Part shown: positions 9,438-19,684 of the stretch, piece after piece
Layout: each line of letters starts with the position of its first letter
How positions within the stretch are numbered: the first letter of the stretch is position 1
Assembly (NCBI RefSeq): GCF_018881965.1
Contig: NZ_JACVPI010000001.1
Coordinates: 812,018-876,017 of the forward strand
DNA length: 64,000 bases
Direction: 5' to 3'
Origin: Polynucleobacter sp. JS-Polo-80-F4
Lineage (GTDB): Bacteria > Pseudomonadota > Gammaproteobacteria > Burkholderiales > Burkholderiaceae
Notes under the pieces: generated by a model
Told to the model about the DNA's origin: nothing
The model's database searches: none
Seen by the model: only the letters and a program-made list of their open reading frames with translations
Translations under genes and position numbers: made by a program

Positions 9438-11111
9438 TTACTTAGCGGGCTTTTTTCCAAACATCTGATTAATCTGCCACTGTTGTGCAATAGATAGAAG
9501 GTTATTAGTAACCCAATATAAAACCAAGCCGGCAGGAAAGAAAAAGAACATGATTGAAAAGACAATCGGCATGTACATCATTACTTTTGCCTGAATTGGA
9601 TCTGGTGGCGTTGGGTTTAGCTTAGTTTGTACAAACATGGAGACAGCCATGATGACCGGCAAAATGTAATATGGGTCAGGCACTGAAAGATCGTGAATCC
9701 ACAAAACCCATGGTGCTCCACGCATCTCTACTGATGACAATAAAACCCAATACAAAGAAATAAATACTGGGATCTGAATCACAACCGGCAGGCACCCACC
9801 CAATGGGTTTATCTTTTCCTTGCGATACATCTCCATCATGGCTTGATTGAGCTTTTGTGGCTCGCCCTTGTACTGCTCCTTCATAGCTACCAGGCGTGGC
9901 TGAACTTCCTTCATGCGGGCCATTGATTTGTAGCTAGCAGCCGATAGAGGGAAGAAAACAAGCTTAATTAAGATGGTCAAAAGAATAATTGACCAACCCC
10001 AGTTGCCAACGTAACCGTGAATTTTTTCAAGCAGCCAAAAAATAGGCTTAGCGATGATGGTCAGATAACCGTAGTCCTTGAGTAATTCAAAACCAGGAGC
10101 AATTGTTTCCAAAACTTTTTCTTCTTGAGGCCCAACAAATAATCTGGCTTTTTCTACAACGGTTGATCCTGGTGCAACTACACCAAGTGGTGTTTGCATA
10201 CCAATGCGATACAAGCCGCCATCTATTCTTCCGGCGTAAATATCCCGCGCATCTTTGTCCCCTGGAATCCAGGCGCTAGCAAAATAGTGCTGCACCATGG
10301 CGATCCAAGCAGGCTCACCAGCGGCAACTTGCGTTGGAATAGTAATTTTGTTTTTATCTATTGCTGAGAATTCGAGCTTATTGAACTTTTCTTTATCTGT
10401 ATAGGCTGCGGGCCCAGTAAAGGTGCTGGCTGAGAAAGCGCCACCAAATGGGCCAATTTTTTGCTCTTGCGTAGCGTCGCGCACAATTTCCGTGTAAAGA
10501 ACAAGAGGATTTGGGTTGTTTGTTGTTTGTGTAACGCGATGGCTAACATCAACAACATAACTGCCAGGATTCAGAATGAATGTTTTTTCAAGCTTGACAC
10601 CATTACGCTCACTAGCTAAAACAGCAAAAGGTCTACCCGAACCATCTTTTCCCGACTGTACTAATTTGAATGTACTTGTGTGATTTGGAAGATCGTTGTT
10701 GTTTAAGGAAATTAAACCGGAGCGTGCAAAATATTTATGTGTCGGGCTGTATTGAAAAAGTTCGACTGGGTTTTTCTCAGCAGTTAGCTCTTTTAACAAC
10801 TTGGCATCAATTACGTTTGCTCCGCTAGCGCTGATTTCCAATGCCAAGACATCGTTTTGTAAGGTGAATTTTTCTGCGCCCTCAATCGCGCCTCCACTGA
10901 CCGCTGGAGTGGAAGTATTAGCGGGTAAACCGGAGACCTGGGTGGGCACATCAACTTTATTGCTCGTGGTAGCTTTGTCCGCAACCACTTGTGTATTTGC
11001 TGGAGCCCCACCAAACAAGGATGGCTTGCCTTCATGAACCTGCCAATTGTTGTAGAGCATAAGACCCGACATCGAGAATACTGCCCAAAGAATTGTTTTT
11101 TTAAAGTCCAT
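9438..11111 (-). CDS. yidC: Membrane protein insertase YidC
   Basis: Inserts and folds inner-membrane proteins, alone or with SecYEG; the c and a subunits of ATP synthase are well-known clients of the family. The 557-aa protein has an N-terminal membrane anchor (about residues 5-22), a low-complexity Ala/Thr/Ser linker, and a large periplasmic beta domain. A conserved C-terminal core of about five membrane segments begins near GYLTIIAKPIFWLL and includes INPLGGCLPVVIQIPVF. The tail is basic (QMFGKKPAK). This long form is the usual Gram-negative type. It is 6 bp downstream of yidD in a tight minus-strand operon. Confidence 0.97.
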   Translation of the reverse strand: MDFKKTILWAVFSMSGLMLYNNWQVHEGKPSLFGGAPANTQVVADKATTSNKVDVPTQVSGLPANTSTPAVSGGAIEGAEKFTLQNDVLALEISASGANVIDAKLLKELTAEKNPVELFQYSPTHKYFARSGLISLNNNDLPNHTSTFKLVQSGKDGSGRPFAVLASERNGVKLEKTFILNPGSYVVDVSHRVTQTTNNPNPLVLYTEIVRDATQEQKIGPFGGAFSASTFTGPAAYTDKEKFNKLEFSAIDKNKITIPTQVAAGEPAWIAMVQHYFASAWIPGDKDARDIYAGRIDGGLYRIGMQTPLGVVAPGSTVVEKARLFVGPQEEKVLETIAPGFELLKDYGYLTIIAKPIFWLLEKIHGYVGNWGWSIILLTILIKLVFFPLSAASYKSMARMKEVQPRLVAMKEQYKGEPQKLNQAMMEMYRKEKINPLGGCLPVVIQIPVFISLYWVLLSSVEMRGAPWVLWIHDLSVPDPYYILPVIMAVSMFVQTKLNPTPPDPIQAKVMMYMPIVFSIMFFFFPAGLVLYWVTNNLLSIAQQWQINQMFGKKPAK

Positions 11112-11117
11112 TTACAT

Positions 11118-11360
11118 TCACTTAAGTTGATGTTTTGTATCTTTTAAAGCTGGATCATAACCGCCGTGTGACCACGGGTTACAGCGCAAAATACGCCACA
11201 CCGTCAGACCAAAGCTTTTAATAAATCCGTAATGACTAAAGCAGTCACAAGCATATTGCGAACAACTGGGTACATATTTGCAATGCACCCCTAAATATGG
11301 GCTCAAAGCTAGTTGATAAATTTTTACCAACCTAATTGCCGCATTATTTAAAAGGCGCAC
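11118..11360 (-). CDS. yidD: Membrane protein insertion efficiency factor YidD
   Basis: Small membrane-associated protein that helps YidC-dependent insertion. The 80-aa product shows the family pattern: IYQLALSPYLG, then CKYVPSCSQYA with paired cysteines, and WRILRCNPWSHGGYDP near the end. It starts at a GTG one base beyond the rnpA stop codon, so translation is probably coupled to rnpA. It is followed at once by yidC. Position and sequence agree fully. Confidence 0.95.
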   Translation of the reverse strand: MRLLNNAAIRLVKIYQLALSPYLGVHCKYVPSCSQYACDCFSHYGFIKSFGLTVWRILRCNPWSHGGYDPALKDTKHQLK

Positions 11361-11361
11361 C

Positions 11362-11679
11362 CTAAATTAACCCTGAAATTTGAGAGCGCAAAATCTCTTT
11401 TTCTTTTTTTCTGAGTCTGCCTCGAGTTTCGCGACCAATTGGCTTTTTAAGCTTCACCACAACATCTTTATTTAATGTGTTGGCTTGAGCCGTCCAAACC
11501 AATTCGCGGATCATCCGCTTTAGGCGATTTCGATCAACCGCTCTTTTGGCTAACTTCTTTGCCACCGCAACACCCAAGTCAGGCTTAGCGCCCTCTTGAG
11601 TAGATGCGACATACAAACCCCAATACAAACTTGTCTTGGGGCGTGCTTTTAGTAATTCAGAAATCCTTGCGCTATTCAA
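11362..11679 (-). CDS. rnpA: Ribonuclease P protein component
   Basis: Protein subunit of RNase P; it binds the catalytic RNA and the 5' leader of precursor tRNAs. The 105-aa basic protein contains the diagnostic RNR motif in AVDRNRLKRMIRELV, preceded by LGVAVAKKLAKR. The N-terminus is short, with no extension overlapping rpmH. It is 8 bp downstream of rpmH and its stop abuts yidD, so the gene is in the middle of the rpmH-rnpA-yidD-yidC operon. The RNase P RNA gene is not in this window. Confidence 0.96.
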   Translation of the reverse strand: MNSARISELLKARPKTSLYWGLYVASTQEGAKPDLGVAVAKKLAKRAVDRNRLKRMIRELVWTAQANTLNKDVVVKLKKPIGRETRGRLRKKEKEILRSQISGLI

Positions 11680-11687
11680 TGGCTAAA

Positions 11688-11822
11688 TTAAACAGCCAAA
11701 CGCTTGCGGCCTTTTGCGCGACGTGCATTTAAAACTGCGCGTCCACTTTTGGTTTTCATGCGAATGCGGAAGCCGTGTGTGCGCTTGCGACGGGTTACTG
11801 AGGGTTGGTAAGTTCTTTTCAT
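11688..11822 (-). CDS. rpmH: Large ribosomal subunit protein bL34
   Basis: Structural protein of the 50S subunit. The 44-aa product begins [18 protein letters not shown] and ends KGRKRLAV, full length for the family, with 19 basic residues. It is the first gene of the minus-strand operon leading away from the origin and lies divergent to dnaA; the ~220-bp gap between them holds both promoters. A longer overlapping frame here is only a shadow of this gene. Confidence 0.96.
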
Positions 11823-12044
11823 GTTCGATCCCTGGAAAACCAAGTATTTTCCTTGTTGCAGAGCAAAAGGTCAATCCATCTTGACGAATATGTAGGTGTT
11901 TTTCTCTATTTTTCTATAAATTTCTCTTAAATCATTAATTTAAATAGAGTTTTTCTTATTATTCACAAGTTATCCACAGCTTTTCCACGTTTTTGTTGCT
12001 TGTGGATAACTTTGGAGCATCGCTACAATGAATCCTCCAAAAAT
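11823..12044. promoter_or_regulatory. rpmH-dnaA divergent regulatory region with DnaA boxes
   Basis: A strongly AT-rich gap between divergent rpmH and dnaA. It holds an exact DnaA box TTATCCACA at 11970-11978, a near match TTTTCCACG at 11981-11989, and an exact inverted box TGTGGATAA at 12001-12009, just before the dnaA start. The layout suggests DnaA autoregulation and possibly one arm of a bipartite origin. On the minus strand a TTGACC (11869-11874) may be part of the rpmH promoter, but its -10 is unclear. Confidence 0.75.
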
Positions 12045-13472
12045 ATGAGCAACCTACACAATCCCCTCGCCTTGAATTCAATTAGCCCACTGGGGTTTTG
12101 GGATGATGCCATCGGCACTTTATCCCGCGAACTGTCGCCCCAACAGTTTAAAACATGGATTCAACCCCTTACTTTCTTGTCTTTTATTGAAAGTGATGAC
12201 TTACTAACAATTGGAGCACCCAATCGTTTTAAGTTAGATTGGACCAAAAAGACTTTTGCTGACAGATTCCAAGAATTAGCCTCTCAGTATTTTGGGCGAC
12301 CCATTAATGTTGGCTTTACTTTGGCGGTTGAGGGGGGCACTGCAAGCCCTGCGCCCGCAACTGCTAGTGATGAGCCGGCGCAGAAGATGGTTTCGATCGA
12401 GGTAGTAGAGCCAAGCATCTCTGTTGAAGAAAATGCTTTTGAGATTGAAGATCACTCCAAGCTCAACCCAAATCTAACATTTGACACATTTGTAACCGGT
12501 AAAGCGAATCAACTTGCTAGGGCCGCATCAATTCAGGTGGCACACAACCCAGGCACATCGTATAACCCGATGTTTTTATATGGCGGGGTGGGTTTGGGTA
12601 AAACACACTTAATCCACGCGATTGGTAATCACCTCTTAAAAGAGAAGCCTAACGCCCGGATCCGCTACATCCACGCCGAACAGTACGTGTCTGATGTGGT
12701 TAGAGCCTATCAACAAAAGGCTTTCGACCGCTTTAAGCGCTATTACCACTCTCTAGATCTTTTGCTAATTGATGATATTCAGTTCTTTAGTGGCAAATCT
12801 AGAACCCAAGAGGAATTCTTTTACGCCTTTGAGGCGCTTTTAAGCAATAAGGCTCAAGTCATCATCACTAGTGATACCTACCCGAAAGAAATGGCAGGAA
12901 TTGATGATCGCCTCATTTCACGCTTTGATTCTGGCTTAACGGTTGCAATTGAACCCCCAGAGCTCGAAATGCGGGTGGCTATTTTGATGAAAAAGGCTAT
13001 TAGTGAGGGCATCCCCATGAGTGAGGATGTTGCGTTCTTTGTGGCCAAGCACCTGCGCTCAAATGTCCGTGAATTAGAAGGTGCCTTGAGAAAGATTTTG
13101 GCTTTTGTTCGTTTTCACGGCCGCGAGGTGACGATTGATGTTGCTAGGACGGCGTTAAAAGATTTGCTGTCTATACAAAATCGTCAGATTTCTGTGGAAA
13201 ACATCCAAAAGGCGGTGGCTGATTTTTATAGCATCAAGGTCGCAGACATGTACTCTAAAAAGCGCCCAGCAAATATTGCTAGACCTCGCCAGATCGCCAT
13301 GTTTATGGCTAAAGAGCTCACCCAAAAGAGCCTTCCTGAAATTGGTGAGTTGTTTGGTGGAAGAGACCATACGACCGTTTTACACGCTGTAAGAAAGATT
13401 GCGGATGAGCGGTCGCATGATGGACAGCTAAATCATGAAATCCACGTTATCGAGCAAACCCTAAAAGCGTAG
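12045..13472 (+). CDS. dnaA: Chromosomal replication initiator protein DnaA
   Basis: AAA+ ATPase that binds DnaA boxes, melts the origin and helps load the helicase. The 475-aa product has all four domains. The N-terminal helicase/DiaA-interaction domain begins [22 protein letters not shown], followed by a variable linker. The AAA+ domain has Walker [11 protein letters not shown] and Walker B LLIDDIQF. The C-terminal DNA-binding helix-turn-helix carries the signature [11 protein letters not shown]. The ATG at 12045 is chosen because the product then starts MSNLHNPL; an upstream TTG at 12000 lies inside a DnaA box. A DiaA-type gene is also in this window. It is followed by an origin-like gap and dnaN. 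Confidence 0.97.
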   Translation: MSNLHNPLALNSISPLGFWDDAIGTLSRELSPQQFKTWIQPLTFLSFIESDDLLTIGAPNRFKLDWTKKTFADRFQELASQYFGRPINVGFTLAVEGGTASPAPATASDEPAQKMVSIEVVEPSISVEENAFEIEDHSKLNPNLTFDTFVTGKANQLARAASIQVAHNPGTSYNPMFLYGGVGLGKTHLIHAIGNHLLKEKPNARIRYIHAEQYVSDVVRAYQQKAFDRFKRYYHSLDLLLIDDIQFFSGKSRTQEEFFYAFEALLSNKAQVIITSDTYPKEMAGIDDRLISRFDSGLTVAIEPPELEMRVAILMKKAISEGIPMSEDVAFFVAKHLRSNVRELEGALRKILAFVRFHGREVTIDVARTALKDLLSIQNRQISVENIQKAVADFYSIKVADMYSKKRPANIARPRQIAMFMAKELTQKSLPEIGELFGGRDHTTVLHAVRKIADERSHDGQLNHEIHVIEQTLKA

Positions 13473-13735
13473 TTTTTGCTTGTGGATAAGTTTGTGGACA
13501 ACCCTAGGGATAAGTTTGGGGATTAGTTGTGGATAAATTGTGGAAAGACTCAGCTTCATGCAAAAATAGGGTATTAATAAAAAGTTATCCCCTTTTTATG
13601 CAATGCTTATACAAGAGTTTTCCACAGGTTTTTTAGTCTTCAAGGTGTTGTTTTATAAAGGGTTTTTGACTTATCCACGGAATTTCGAACCCTTATTACT
13701 ATTACTACTAAGATATATACAAGGATTTAAAAGCA
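13473..13735. other. Probable chromosomal origin (oriC) with DnaA boxes and DnaA-trio
   Basis: The 263-bp dnaA-dnaN gap carries a dense DnaA-box cluster. Exact inverted boxes TGTGGATAA lie at 13481-13489 and 13528-13536; near matches are TGTGGACAA (13493-13501), TGTGGAAAG (13539-13547), TTATCCCCT (13585-13593), TTTTCCACA (13618-13626) and TTATCCACG (13671-13679). Thirteen bases after the last box are six uninterrupted YTA triplets (13693-13710), the complement of the 3'-(G/A)AT-5' DnaA-trio. An AT-rich stretch follows (13711-13730). This box-spacer-trio-AT order matches the known bacterial unwinding module. Gene directions also diverge around this locus. Confidence 0.85.
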
Positions 13736-14851
13736 ATGCAACTCGTTAACACTTCTCGCGATAGCCTACTAAAACCCCTTCAGGTTGTTAGTGGAATTGT
13801 TGAACGTAGACACACACTGCCAATTTTGGCAAACCTATTATTTAAAAAAGTTGGAGAGAGGGTTTCACTTATCTCCACCGATATTGAAATTCAAATAACA
13901 ACCAATGCTAATTTTGGTGTTGGTACTGAAGATGTCACAACCACCGTTGCTGCTAGAAAGTTGTTGGATATTTTGCGTGCGCTACCAGAAGGACCGGTGT
14001 CTTTAAATCTTAAAGACAACAAAATGGTTGTTCAAAGCGGTAAGAGCCGCTTTTCTTTGCAAACACTATCAGCAACTGAATTTCCGGTAATGCAAAGCGT
14101 TGGTGAAGTTACTGCTGCCTGGAAGATGTCCCAAAAGAGTTTTCGTCAGCTGATTAGTCAAGTTCACTTTTCAATGGCTCAACAAGATATCCGTTATTAC
14201 TTAAATGGTATGTTGTTGGTGATTGAGGGTAAAGAAGTGGTTGCTGTAGCAACCGATGGACATCGTCTCGCTTACTCACAAGTTGAGTTGACTGAAGCGC
14301 CTTCTGGCTCAGGTCAAAAACAAGAAATTATTATTCCCCGTAAAACAATTTTAGAGTGCCAGCATTTACTGGAAGACTCTGATGAGTCTCTAGAGATTAG
14401 TTTGACCGCAAATCAAGTTAAATTTTCTTTTGGTGATATTGAATTAATTTCAAAATTGGTTGAAGGTAAGTTTCCAGATTTTCAACGGGTAATTCCTAAG
14501 GGACAGAAAAACTCATTGGTAGTTGGGCGCGAGGCACTTCAATCAGCACTGCAACGTGCCGCCATTTTGACGACGGATAAATTTAAAGGTGTTCGTTTTT
14601 CTTTATCTCCTAATCGCATCACGATTCAATCAACCAATGCTGAACAAGAAGAAGCTCAAGAAGAGATTGAGACTGAATATGCCGGCGATGCTGTAGAGAT
14701 TGGATTCAACGTTAGCTATTTACTTGATGTTTTATCAAACCTCAAGAATGAAAAAATTCAAATTAGTTTGGGTGATGCAAATAGTAGTGCTGTGATTACT
14801 CTGCCTGGCTCAGAGAGCTTTAAGTATGTTGTGATGCCAATGCGTATTTAA
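13736..14851 (+). CDS. dnaN: DNA polymerase III beta subunit (sliding clamp)
   Basis: Ring-shaped homodimeric clamp that tethers DNA polymerase III to DNA and serves as a docking hub for repair and initiation-control factors. The 371-aa product begins MQLVNTSRDSLLKPLQVVSGIVERRHTLPIL and ends YVVMPMRI, the usual start and peptide-binding-pocket end of the family. Three clamp domains fit the length. It is 11 bp upstream of gyrB; recF, which often sits between dnaN and gyrB, is absent here. Confidence 0.97.
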   Translation: MQLVNTSRDSLLKPLQVVSGIVERRHTLPILANLLFKKVGERVSLISTDIEIQITTNANFGVGTEDVTTTVAARKLLDILRALPEGPVSLNLKDNKMVVQSGKSRFSLQTLSATEFPVMQSVGEVTAAWKMSQKSFRQLISQVHFSMAQQDIRYYLNGMLLVIEGKEVVAVATDGHRLAYSQVELTEAPSGSGQKQEIIIPRKTILECQHLLEDSDESLEISLTANQVKFSFGDIELISKLVEGKFPDFQRVIPKGQKNSLVVGREALQSALQRAAILTTDKFKGVRFSLSPNRITIQSTNAEQEEAQEEIETEYAGDAVEIGFNVSYLLDVLSNLKNEKIQISLGDANSSAVITLPGSESFKYVVMPMRI

Positions 14852-14856
14852 CTTAG

Positions 14857-17361
<2,505 letters not shown>

Positions 17362-17364
17362 TTT

Positions 17365-17859
17365 ATGGCATCCAAAAAATTAAAACCACCCAAGGTGGAC
17401 CGATCTTCTATCGTTGTTAAGACATCACCCATTCATGGGAAGGGCGTTTTTGTTGCTAAGCCGATCAAAAAAGGTCAGGCAATTATTGAGTACAAAGGCG
17501 AGCGCATTAGCTGGAAATTAGCCGAGAAGCGCCACCCACACGACCCCAAGGATCCGAATCACACCTTTTATTTTTCATTGGATGATGGTCGCGTAATCGA
17601 TGCTAAATATGGCGGTAATGCCGCGCGCTGGATTAATCATTCTTGCAAGCCAAGTTGCGAAACTCGCGAAGACAGTTTTGATGGTGAGCCGAGAGTCTTT
17701 ATTTATGCAAAGCGCGCGCTCGAGGTTGGTGAAGAGTTGTTTTATGACTACTCACTCGACATCGAGGGAAAGATTACCAAGCAAATGAAAAAAGACTACG
17801 AGTGTCGTTGTGGTGCAAAAAAGTGTCGTGGCACCATGCTTGCAACAAAAGATAAGTAA
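17365..17859 (+). CDS. SET-domain protein, putative lysine methyltransferase
   Basis: A SET-fold protein predicted to transfer methyl groups from S-adenosylmethionine to a lysine side chain; the substrate is unknown. Of 164 residues, the SET core runs from about 15 to 130: IHGKGVFVAKPIKKGQ, then the cofactor/active-site motif RWINHSCKPSC (NHSC 91-94), and EELFYDYSL with the catalytic-type tyrosines near 127-129. A post-SET cysteine cluster follows (CRCG...KKC, Cys147, 149 and 154), which with Cys94 could bind zinc. The domain is classically eukaryotic but also occurs in bacteria. It starts 4 bp after gyrB, so it is likely co-expressed. A basic N-terminus (KKLKPPK) could contact nucleic acid, which is inference. 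Confidence 0.85.
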   Translation: MASKKLKPPKVDRSSIVVKTSPIHGKGVFVAKPIKKGQAIIEYKGERISWKLAEKRHPHDPKDPNHTFYFSLDDGRVIDAKYGGNAARWINHSCKPSCETREDSFDGEPRVFIYAKRALEVGEELFYDYSLDIEGKITKQMKKDYECRCGAKKCRGTMLATKDK

Positions 17860-17870
17860 AAACAATTTTC

Positions 17871-18086
17871 ATGCTGTTTGTAACAATTCAAGAGTTAGAG
17901 GCTGCCATCAATTACTGGCGGAGTCAGTCCCCATCAGAGGGTGATGAGCTGCGCCTTTGTCCGGAGGCCGCTGCGCTAGCAAAACCATACGCATTGATGA
18001 TCGTCCAGGGAGCCCAGAGGGTGCCGGTTGACGTCTTGGATGAGTTGGCTCGCTCGGCAATTCAACGGTTTCAAAAAATCACCTAA
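17871..18086 (+). CDS. DUF3717 domain protein
   Basis: A 71-aa cytoplasmic protein of unknown function. The sequence (TIQELEAAINYWRSQSPSEG, then LRLCPEAAALAKPYALMI) matches my memory of the DUF3717 family of Burkholderiales, in which the N-terminal helix and the CPEAAALA segment are the conserved parts. It follows the SET gene by 11 bp on the same strand and is the last gene before a ~107-bp gap. No signal peptide or membrane segment is visible. Confidence 0.75.
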   Translation: MLFVTIQELEAAINYWRSQSPSEGDELRLCPEAAALAKPYALMIVQGAQRVPVDVLDELARSAIQRFQKIT

Positions 18087-18193
18087 ATACTTTTTTATTT
18101 TTGACCTGCTTGTTGTTTAGGGTTATTGCTATATAAAGCTGGTCCATCTTGGGTTATTCTCATATTCTTGCTCCCAAGTAGGGGGTAGAGGGT

Positions 18194-18961
18194 ATGAGAT
18201 TGCAAGAAACAATATTAAAAACAATAGGACTGGGAAAATCCTTTAAGGGATTTTCTGCGGTTACTGACGTGAATTTAGATGTCGCCCGGGGAACCATTCA
18301 TGCGTTGATCGGACCCAATGGAGCGGGCAAGACCACCTGCTTTAACTTGCTAACCAAGTTCTTGGAGCCCAGCAGCGGGCAAATCTTATTTAATGGCCTT
18401 GATATCACCAATGAGGCGCCTGCACAAATTGCGCGCCGAGGCATTATTCGCTCTTTCCAGATTTCAGCAGTTTTTCCACATTTGACTGTGATTGAAAATG
18501 TTCGTGTTGCACTGCAGCGTGGATTGGGTACCGAGTTCCATTTTTGGAAGTCTGGCAACTCTTTAAATGTGCTGAACGACCGCGCCTTAGAGCTTCTTCA
18601 TGAGGTTGGCTTGGAAGACTTTGCTCATGAGGAAACCTTAAATCTGGCTTATGGCCGCAAAAGGGCGCTTGAAATTGCAACGACCTTGGCAATGGAGCCC
18701 GAGCTAATGCTTTTGGATGAGCCCACCCAAGGCATGGGGCACGAGGACGTAGAGCGTGTAACAGAGTTAATTGATCGGGTGGCTAAGGGCCGCACTATTT
18801 TGATGGTTGAGCACAATATGAAGGTGGTTTCTTCTATTGCTGATCGTATTACTGTTTTGCAGCGAGGCTCAGTCCTGGCTGAGGGTTCTTATCATGAGGT
18901 CTCAAATAACCCATTGGTTGTTGAGGCCTATATGGGAAGCCATGGGGGAGACAACCTATGA
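18194..18961 (+). CDS. ABC transporter ATP-binding protein, LivG type
   Basis: One of two ATPases of a branched-chain-amino-acid-type (HAAT) importer. The 255-aa product has Walker A GPNGAGKTT (40-48), a signature-region LAYGRKRALEIA and Walker B LMLLDEPTQGMG. The C-terminal VEAYMGS tail (NNPLVVEAYMGSHGG) is typical of LivG. It opens a five-gene cluster (two ATPases, a binding protein, two permeases) and its last 4 bases overlap the next gene, indicating coupled translation. The transported substrate cannot be read from the sequence; amino acids, amides, urea and aromatic acids are all carried by this family. Confidence 0.9.
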   Translation: MRLQETILKTIGLGKSFKGFSAVTDVNLDVARGTIHALIGPNGAGKTTCFNLLTKFLEPSSGQILFNGLDITNEAPAQIARRGIIRSFQISAVFPHLTVIENVRVALQRGLGTEFHFWKSGNSLNVLNDRALELLHEVGLEDFAHEETLNLAYGRKRALEIATTLAMEPELMLLDEPTQGMGHEDVERVTELIDRVAKGRTILMVEHNMKVVSSIADRITVLQRGSVLAEGSYHEVSNNPLVVEAYMGSHGGDNL

Positions 18962-19662
18962 GCACCATGGCACTAGATGTTAAAAACTTAGAGTCTTGGT
19001 ATGGCGAGTCCCATATTTTGCATGGCGTAAATTTTGCTGTGCGTGATGGCGAAGTGGTTACTTTGCTTGGTAGAAATGGGGCTGGCCGAAGCACTATCCT
19101 TAAAACAATTCTAGGGCTAACCAGCAAGAGAACTGGTTCGGTTGAGGTTTATGGAGCACAAACCATCACTATGCCGACCTACAAAATTGCGCGTCTCGGG
19201 GTTGGTTATTGTCCCGAAGAGCGTGGGATTTTTGCAAGCTTAAGTACGGAAGAAAATTTATTGCTTTTGCCAGAGATTGCCCCTGGCGGCATGGGTTTGG
19301 ATGAGATTTATGAAATGTTTCCAAACCTTTATGAGAGAAGAAATAGTCCTGGTACCCGCCTATCGGGTGGTGAGCAGCAAATGCTGGCAATGGCGCGCAT
19401 TCTCAGGACCGGTGCAAGACTGTTGTTATTGGATGAGATTACCGAGGGGCTAGCCCCCGTGATTGTGCAAAAGCTCGGCGAAGTAGTTACCAGTTTGCGC
19501 AACAAGGGTTTCACGATTGTGTTGGTTGAACAAAACTTCCGCTTCGCTGCGCCCTTGGCAGATCGTCATTATGTAGTTGAACACGGAAACGTAGTTGAGG
19601 TTGTAAATCAGAATGAGCTTGCTGAAAAGGCGGCTCTATTAAATGAGTATCTTGGTGTTTAG
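18958..19662 (+). CDS. ABC transporter ATP-binding protein, LivF type
   Basis: Second ATPase of the importer. The 234-aa product has the ABC signature LSGGEQQMLAMARIL, Walker B LLLLDEITEGLAP and the LivF-type end (AALLNEYLGV). The Walker A loop reads GRNGAGRST (38-46): the usually invariant lysine is Arg44 (codon cga). I recall the same change in related Burkholderiales proteins, so it is probably a subfamily trait and not damage. The start overlaps the preceding ATPase gene by 4 bases. Position 435 of the Walker B segment reads DEIT instead of the more usual DEPS/DEPT. Confidence 0.9.
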   Translation: MSTMALDVKNLESWYGESHILHGVNFAVRDGEVVTLLGRNGAGRSTILKTILGLTSKRTGSVEVYGAQTITMPTYKIARLGVGYCPEERGIFASLSTEENLLLLPEIAPGGMGLDEIYEMFPNLYERRNSPGTRLSGGEQQMLAMARILRTGARLLLLDEITEGLAPVIVQKLGEVVTSLRNKGFTIVLVEQNFRFAAPLADRHYVVEHGNVVEVVNQNELAEKAALLNEYLGV

Positions 19663-19684
19663 TGGATTTCTATAGGAGACGGTA

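Noticed and set aside
11683-11874. 63-codon minus-strand frame over rpmH
   Set aside because: Out of frame with the real 44-codon rpmH, which has clear ribosomal protein sequence.
18101-18137. Possible promoter TTGACC ... TATAAA before the ABC importer
   Set aside because: The two hexamers are about 25 bases apart, too far for a standard sigma-70 promoter.
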